DNA of 39,844 nucleotides from Myxococcales bacterium (GTDB lineage Bacteria; Myxococcota; B64-G9), in NCBI GenBank assembly GCA_012798435.1, contig JAAZNF010000065.1:1-39844 (forward strand), given 5' to 3'. Positions 35,543-39,844 of the stretch are shown here, piece after piece. A program made the position numbers and the translations under genes. The notes under the pieces were generated by a model. It was not told the DNA's origin. It made no database searches and saw only the letters and a program-made list of their open reading frames with translations. The number at the start of each line of letters is the position of its first letter. Position 1 is the stretch's first letter.

Positions 35543-35572
35543 ATCCTAGACCTCTTTGATCTGCGAGATCAA
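35543..35572 (-). promoter_or_regulatory. putative kinase-operon promoter with overlapping palindrome
   Basis: Read on the minus strand, TTGATC (35572-35567), 18 bases, then TAGGAT (35548-35543) faces the kinase gene starting at 35507. The -35 box lies inside a perfect inverted repeat, TTGATCT-GCG-AGATCAA on the plus strand (35556-35572). That position would let a bound dimer block RNA polymerase, so it is a good operator candidate. The half-sites TTGAT/ATCAA match FNR/CRP-family half-sites, but the 7-base gap is not the usual 4. Confidence 0.55.
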
Positions 35573-35632
35573 GTTTGCCGACATTTCTCCCGAGCCACGG
35601 GACCGTCACCGATCTCGGGCCCGCGCCGCGGT

Positions 35633-35662
35633 TTGACACCCGTCCAAACTTCTGACAAAGAT
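35633..35662 (+). promoter_or_regulatory. putative promoter of the His-rich membrane protein gene
   Basis: A perfect TTGACA (35633-35638) is followed after 18 bases by AAAGAT (35657-35662). Transcription would begin near 35669. That bounds the start codon of the gene below to a position after this point. Confidence 0.5.
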
Positions 35663-35741
35663 TCACATCGTAACACCGCGGCGGCGACCCCGCGGGCTGG
35701 GAGAGACCACGCTCCTCATCACCGCCATATCGATCGGTTTC

Positions 35742-36431
35742 GTGCACACCCTGGTCGGGCCCGACCACTACGTACCCTTCATCGTGATCGGTCGCGCGCG
35801 GCGCTGGGGGTTCGGGCGGCTGATGCTGCTCACCTTTGCCTGCGGGCTCGGCCACGTGTTCTCCAGCGTCGTCATCGGCCTGGTCGGCATCGCCCTGGGC
35901 AAGTCCCTGAGCCACCTCCAGGGGGTCGAGGAGATGCGTGGCGCGTGGGCGGGCTGGGCGCTCATCCTGTTCGGGGCGGGGTACGGGGCCTGGGGGCTGT
36001 GGCGGGCGCTGCGCGGGAAGCACCCGGCGCACGCTCACCTGCACCCGGACGGGACCATCCACCGGCACGGCCACGACCATCCGGCGCAGGCGGAGCACCC
36101 CCCGGTGCACGAGCACCCGCACGCCGAGGGCGAGCCGCAGTCCTGGAGGAGCCTGACGCCGTGGGTGCTGTTCATCGTCTTCGTGCTGGGGCCGTGCGAG
36201 CCGCTCATCCCGCTGTTCTTCGCCTCGGCGCTCGCCGGCTCCTTCGACGAGGTGCTGCTGGTCACGCTCGGCTACTGTGCCGCCACCCTGGCCGCCATGC
36301 ACGTGCTGGTGGCGGCCTGCTGGCTGGGCCTGCGAAAGATCTCGCTCGGCCCGCTGGAGCGCTTCAGCCACGTCCTAGCCGGCGGGGTGGTGCTGCTGTC
36401 GGGCGTGGGCATGGTGTTCTTCGATCTGTAG
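35742..36431 (+). CDS. His-rich polytopic membrane protein (NicO/LysE-like), start uncertain
   Basis: From the GTG at 35742 the product is 229 residues: HTLVGPDHYVPF at the start (HxxxxxDH-like motif), a helix pair, and a His-rich cytoplasmic loop (about residues 96-126, many HxH). A GPCEPLIPLF motif in a later helix and a C-terminal helix follow. Proteins with this layout resemble NicO/RcnA-type metal exporters or related LysE-superfamily proteins, and the His-rich loop suggests a metal ligand. The reading frame upstream codes LLITAISIGFV, which completes the expected first helix, but offers no ATG, GTG or TTG. GGGAGAG (35699-35705) points to a start near 35709-35718. The true N-terminus is probably upstream of the given one. 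Confidence 0.65.
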   Translation: MHTLVGPDHYVPFIVIGRARRWGFGRLMLLTFACGLGHVFSSVVIGLVGIALGKSLSHLQGVEEMRGAWAGWALILFGAGYGAWGLWRALRGKHPAHAHLHPDGTIHRHGHDHPAQAEHPPVHEHPHAEGEPQSWRSLTPWVLFIVFVLGPCEPLIPLFFASALAGSFDEVLLVTLGYCAATLAAMHVLVAACWLGLRKISLGPLERFSHVLAGGVVLLSGVGMVFFDL

Positions 36432-36453
36432 TGTCCCGCCGTTCCGCGCTTCC

Positions 36454-36482
36454 TTGACTCGAGCGTAGCGAGCCGCTACCCT
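36454..36482 (+). promoter_or_regulatory. putative sigma-70-type promoter of the second kinase operon
   Basis: TTGACT (36454-36459), 17 bases, then TACCCT (36477-36482), 40 bases before the kinase ATG at 36523. Spacing is optimal, and the -35 matches those at 1052 and 21432. Confidence 0.55.
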
Positions 36483-36522
36483 CGGCGCTGGCCGCGGCCG
36501 GCGGGCCGGGCCGGGAGCGCGC

Positions 36523-38136
36523 ATGTTCCAGCCGGCGCAATTCGGCAAGTACTACCTCTACGAGCGCATCGCCGTCGGCGGCATGGCCGAGATCTACAAG
36601 GCCAAGATGTACGGGGTGGACGGCTTCGAGAAGAACATGGTGGTGAAACAGATCCTGCCGCAGTACGCGCGCAACAAGGACTTCATCACCATGTTCGTGG
36701 ACGAGGCCAAGATCACCGTCTCCTTGCAGCACGGCAACATCGTGCCGGTGTACGAGCTGGGCCAGATCGACGGGGTGTACTACCTGTCCATGGACCTCAT
36801 CGACGGCAAGAACCTGGGCGAGCTCCTCGACGCCGGCCTGGACAAGAACCAGCGCCTGTCGGTGCCCCACGCCCTGTACATCGCCTGCGAGATCCTGGCC
36901 GGGCTGGACTACGCCCACCGCAAGACCGACGAGCGCGGGAACCCCCTGGGCATCGTCCACCGCGATGTCTCGCCCCAGAACGTGCTGGTGTCCTACGAGG
37001 GCGAGGTGAAGATCGTCGACTTCGGCATCGCCCGCGCCGCCACCAAGGTCCACTCCACCCAGGCCGGGGTGATCAAGGGCAAGTTCGGTTACATGTCCCC
37101 CGAGCAGGCCATGGGCAAGGACGTGGACGCCCGCTCGGACGTGTTCGCCGCCGGCATCCTGCTGTACGAGATGCTGACGCTGGAGCGGCTGTTCTACAGC
37201 GAGACCGACGTGGTCACGCTGGACCGGGTGAAACGCGCCGACGTGCCCACGCCCTCGCGCACCAACCCGAACCTGCCGCCCCAGCTCGACGCCATCGTGT
37301 TCAAGGCCCTGGCGCGCCGCCCCGAGGACCGCTACCAGTCGGCGGGGGAGATGCGGCTGGCCATCTCGCGCTTTCTGTATGGGCTTCCGGTGGAGGCCTC
37401 GGCCAACACGCTCTCCGCCTACCTCAAGGGGCTCTTCCAGGCCGAACTGGAAGAGCGGCGCCGGCAGCCGGCCATCCGCATGCCGGCGGCGGCCCCGGCG
37501 GCTCCTCCGCGGGCCCAGCTCATCGCCTCGGCGCCGGCGATCCCGGCACCGCCGGCGGCACCGGCCCCGGCCGCACCCGTCCCGGCCGCGCCCCGCCCCG
37601 CCCCGAGACCGGCCGCACCCGCCGGACCGGAGGCGCTCTTCGGCGAAGGACCGCCGGGGTCGCCGGTCGGCCAGGCCCACGCCCCGCCGGCGGAGTCCGG
37701 TCTTCTGCTGCCTTCGTTGGAGGACGAGGCGGTGGACGACGACTTCAGTTTCAAGCGGGCGGCCCGGCGGGCCCGCTGGATCGGCATCGTGGTCGCGGTG
37801 GCGGCCTTGGCGCTGGGGGTGATCTTCCTGGGCGGCCCCGTGGTCCGGCTGCTCTCGGGAGACGGTGGCGGCACCAGCCGCCTGGCCAAGCAGAGCCTGG
37901 GCACGCTGGTGGTGCGCAGCCGCCCCACCGGCGCCTCGGTGTACTTCGGGAACCAGAAGGTGGGCACCACCGACGTCCGCATCGGGGACATCGACCCCAA
38001 GAAAGAATACGAGCTGGTGCTCACACTGGAAGGGTACCCGCCCTATTCGCGAAAGATCGTTCCGACGGATTTCAAACCGGAGGCGGAGATGACCATCCAG
38101 GTGTTCAAGGACTGGACCGCCGACGCGCTGAAGTGA
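36523..38136 (+). CDS. Ser/Thr protein kinase with PEGA domain
   Basis: The 537-residue product has a kinase domain with VGGMAEIYKAK (18-28), K42, E61, HRDVSPQN (146-153), DFG (166-168) and SPE in the activation segment. All key catalytic residues are present. A Pro/Ala-rich linker (about 320-395) leads to a membrane helix at about 417-443. An extracytoplasmic PEGA domain follows at about 459-530 (LGTLVVRSRPTGASVYF). The layout parallels the minus-strand kinase but lacks the haem tail. It starts an operon with a coiled-coil protein and a lipoprotein. Signals sensed by the PEGA part are unknown. Confidence 0.92.
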   Translation: MFQPAQFGKYYLYERIAVGGMAEIYKAKMYGVDGFEKNMVVKQILPQYARNKDFITMFVDEAKITVSLQHGNIVPVYELGQIDGVYYLSMDLIDGKNLGELLDAGLDKNQRLSVPHALYIACEILAGLDYAHRKTDERGNPLGIVHRDVSPQNVLVSYEGEVKIVDFGIARAATKVHSTQAGVIKGKFGYMSPEQAMGKDVDARSDVFAAGILLYEMLTLERLFYSETDVVTLDRVKRADVPTPSRTNPNLPPQLDAIVFKALARRPEDRYQSAGEMRLAISRFLYGLPVEASANTLSAYLKGLFQAELEERRRQPAIRMPAAAPAAPPRAQLIASAPAIPAPPAAPAPAAPVPAAPRPAPRPAAPAGPEALFGEGPPGSPVGQAHAPPAESGLLLPSLEDEAVDDDFSFKRAARRARWIGIVVAVAALALGVIFLGGPVVRLLSGDGGGTSRLAKQSLGTLVVRSRPTGASVYFGNQKVGTTDVRIGDIDPKKEYELVLTLEGYPPYSRKIVPTDFKPEAEMTIQVFKDWTADALK

Positions 38137-38154
38137 CCCGGAGGTGGCGAGGAC

Positions 38155-38967
38155 ATGGGATCCAAGCTGGAGAAGACCCAACTGGAATACGAGTCGATGC
38201 TGCGGGACCTGGGCGAGAAGGCCCGCATGGTGAACATGCTCGACAAGGCCAGCCCGGAGGCGCGCCAGGGCCTCGACCGCGCCCGCGAGAACCTCTCGGA
38301 TCGCAAGACCGAGCTCGACTTCATCCATAGCGAGATCGAGCGCCAGCAGGCGGAGCTGGCCGAGCGCAAGGCGAAGCTCGAGGCCGACATCGCCGCCACC
38401 CGCGAGGCCCTCTCCAAGACCGAGAAGAGCCTGGACGCCAAGAAGGGCAAGGTCGAGCCGCTCAAGAAGAGACTCACCGGCGCCGAGTACGACATCAAGT
38501 TCGTGCAAAAGTCGCTGGAGGAGGAGCAGCGCAAGCTCAAGGTGGCGGAAGAGAAGGAAGATCCCAAGAAGATCAAGGAGCACCAGGAGATCATCGCCCG
38601 CATCAAGATCGACTACATGCGCAGGCAGAAGGAGATCAACGACCTCAAGCGGCAGATCTCGGAATTCTCCAACCCCACCAAGTCCCTGGGGGGCTCCATC
38701 GAGGAGCTGGAGCAGAAGCTCGACGCCTTGGAGGAGGAACTGGAGGGTTTCGAGGAGTGCGAGGAGCAGCAGATCCTGGATGATCTGCGAAAACAGCACG
38801 CCGACAAAGAAAAAGAGGTTCGCATCGGCGAGGCGGCGGTGCTGGACGCCATGGCCGACCTGGGCGAGGATCTCTACGAGCGGCGCATCTCCCACCCGGT
38901 GCTCAACAAGTACTACGCCGACCTGGACGTGCTGGCCCGCGCCATCGACGAGATGCAGAAGAAATGA
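38155..38967 (+). CDS. long coiled-coil cytoplasmic protein
   Basis: The 270-residue product is almost continuous heptad-type helix with Lys, Glu, Leu and Ala (from about residue 5 to 235). Breaks occur near NPTKSLGG (about 176-183). It has no signal peptide, no membrane helix and no recognised domain. It lies 18 bases after the kinase, with GGAGG upstream of the ATG, so it is likely cotranscribed. It may be a substrate or scaffold for that kinase, which is a guess from position. Its stop overlaps the next start as ATGA. Confidence 0.78.
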   Translation: MGSKLEKTQLEYESMLRDLGEKARMVNMLDKASPEARQGLDRARENLSDRKTELDFIHSEIERQQAELAERKAKLEADIAATREALSKTEKSLDAKKGKVEPLKKRLTGAEYDIKFVQKSLEEEQRKLKVAEEKEDPKKIKEHQEIIARIKIDYMRRQKEINDLKRQISEFSNPTKSLGGSIEELEQKLDALEEELEGFEECEEQQILDDLRKQHADKEKEVRIGEAAVLDAMADLGEDLYERRISHPVLNKYYADLDVLARAIDEMQKK

Positions 38968-39844
38968 TTGCGCGGGATCGGCGTCGAGGATGTCGGCTGG
39001 CGTGGCTGCTCTTGTGCCTGGCCTGCGCCTGTCGCAAGGGCGCGCCTTCGCAAGAGGGGTTCGCCGTGGTGCTGGCGCAGGCCGGGGACGCCGGCGCGGC
39101 CGAGGAGCTCCGGGCCGAGGTGGCTGGACTGGATCCGGAGCTGGCCGACGCCTCGGTCCGGATCGTGAATGATGCGCCGGGCGCCGCGACGTACCTGGTG
39201 CTCAGCCGGCCTTTTCCCACCCGCGAGGAGGCCGAGGGCCTGCGGCGGAGGCTGGAGCAGACGCATCGCACCGGCCTGGACGTCATCGAGATGCCACCGG
39301 TGGCCGGCCCGACCGCGACCGAGGTGGCGCCCGGCAGTCGCCCGCTCTTGCTCTCGCTCCTGCCGGCCCCCGAAGGCGAACTCGAGCTGGAGGCGGTGCG
39401 GTGGGCCGCGGCCGAGGCCGGACCGCCGGCGCCAGGAACCCCGGCGGTGCTCGATAGGTTCGAGGCGCGGCTACAGAAGGCCTCCTGCCGGCAACAGGCC
39501 CGGGCCGCCTGGCGCGCCCCCGATGGCGGGCGGCTGCTCGCCTGGGTGTGCGAGGGAACGGCGGAGGAGCTGTTGCCGGCCATCCATCGGGCACTGCTCA
39601 CGGCCCCCGAGGTGATCCGGCCCCCGCCGGCGCGGCGGGCGGGAAGCAAGAAGGGCAAGAAGGCCCCGCCGGACCGCTTGCCGGCCGTGGCCGATATCCT
39701 GGAGGAGGCCATGCCGCTCCCGGTCGCCAGCCCCGCCCGGTTGCCCTGGGGGGAGGCCGGCGCCCATTCCTTTTCGGTCAAGTTGCCCAAGGAGCGCGCT
39801 GCGCCGGCCGCTGAATGGGCGGCCCGCCTGGCTCCGCTTCCTTC
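38964..39844 (+). CDS. lipoprotein, incomplete at the window end
   Basis: An ATG at 38964, overlapping the coiled-coil gene stop, opens a frame with no stop to the end of the window (293 full codons). The N-terminus has a basic start and a hydrophobic stretch, then LACAC, a lipobox with the cysteine at about residue 23. The mature part is Ala/Glu/Arg-rich. It has a segment (VRIVNDAPGAATYLVLSRPFPTREEAEGLRR; landmark only) that resembles a SPOR-like beta-alpha pattern, and a Lys-rich insertion (GSKKGKKAPP) near 228-237. I do not recognise the family. Its C-terminus is outside the window. Confidence 0.7.
   Translation, partial: MIARDRRRGCRLAWLLLCLACACRKGAPSQEGFAVVLAQAGDAGAAEELRAEVAGLDPELADASVRIVNDAPGAATYLVLSRPFPTREEAEGLRRRLEQTHRTGLDVIEMPPVAGPTATEVAPGSRPLLLSLLPAPEGELELEAVRWAAAEAGPPAPGTPAVLDRFEARLQKASCRQQARAAWRAPDGGRLLAWVCEGTAEELLPAIHRALLTAPEVIRPPPARRAGSKKGKKAPPDRLPAVADILEEAMPLPVASPARLPWGEAGAHSFSVKLPKERAAPAAEWAARLAPLP

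Noticed and set aside
35556-35572. A standard FNR box
   Set aside because: The half-sites fit, but the spacing is 7 bases instead of 4, so I report it as an unassigned palindrome.
36364-38895. 843-codon minus-strand frame opposite the second kinase
   Set aside because: The plus strand contains all kinase motifs, a PEGA domain and a coiled coil, while the minus frame has only low-complexity sequence.

Overview
This GC-rich bacterial window is almost entirely protein coding. It looks chromosomal and probably comes from a deltaproteobacterial or Myxococcota-like lineage. The clues are eukaryotic-type Ser/Thr kinases with PEGA tails, an AgmX-like TonB-type domain, many lipoproteins and outer-membrane barrels, multihaem cytochromes, and frequent ATGA/GTGA gene overlaps. 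I cannot assign a genus. I see no rRNA, tRNA, CRISPR array, transposase or phage gene.

Layout. (1) 1-698, minus: a conserved protein of unknown function, cut by the window edge. (2) 699-1107: a gene-free leader with a nested inverted repeat and a promoter. (3) 1108-11745, plus: nuoA-B-C-D-H-I-J-K-L-M-N, a complete 11-subunit complex I with no nuoE, nuoF or nuoG, overlapped by a YycJ-like metallo-hydrolase gene. (4) 12603-15430: a cold-shock-like small protein, a pentahaem cytochrome c and an outer-membrane porin carrying its own haem site. (5) 15567-18536: a FadL-like barrel, a lipoprotein and an isoprenylcysteine-methyltransferase-like membrane protein. (6) 18506-20449, minus: a secreted protein, a cupin and a tiny highly charged protein. 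(7) 20593-22459: an exported protein and a single-pass coiled-coil protein. (8) 22537-29236: an ECF sigma factor behind a sigma-W-like promoter, a 1001-residue anti-sigma/AgmX/degenerate-vWA fusion, and a 1033-residue envelope protein. (9) 35507-29438, minus: a Ser/Thr kinase ending in a c-type haem motif, a DUF3373-like porin and a surface-lipase-like lipoprotein. (10) 35742-36431: a His-rich membrane protein with an anomalous start. (11) 36523-39844: a second PEGA kinase, a coiled-coil protein and a lipoprotein cut by the window end.

The common thread is respiration and the envelope. Complex I without its NADH module implies another electron donor, perhaps ferredoxin. The cytochrome-porin pair could move electrons through the outer membrane. 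The two most unusual candidates are the kinase that appears to carry a periplasmic haem c at its C-terminus, and the sigma factor whose anti-sigma factor is fused to envelope-mechanics domains. Functional links between these blocks are inferred from order and domain content only.
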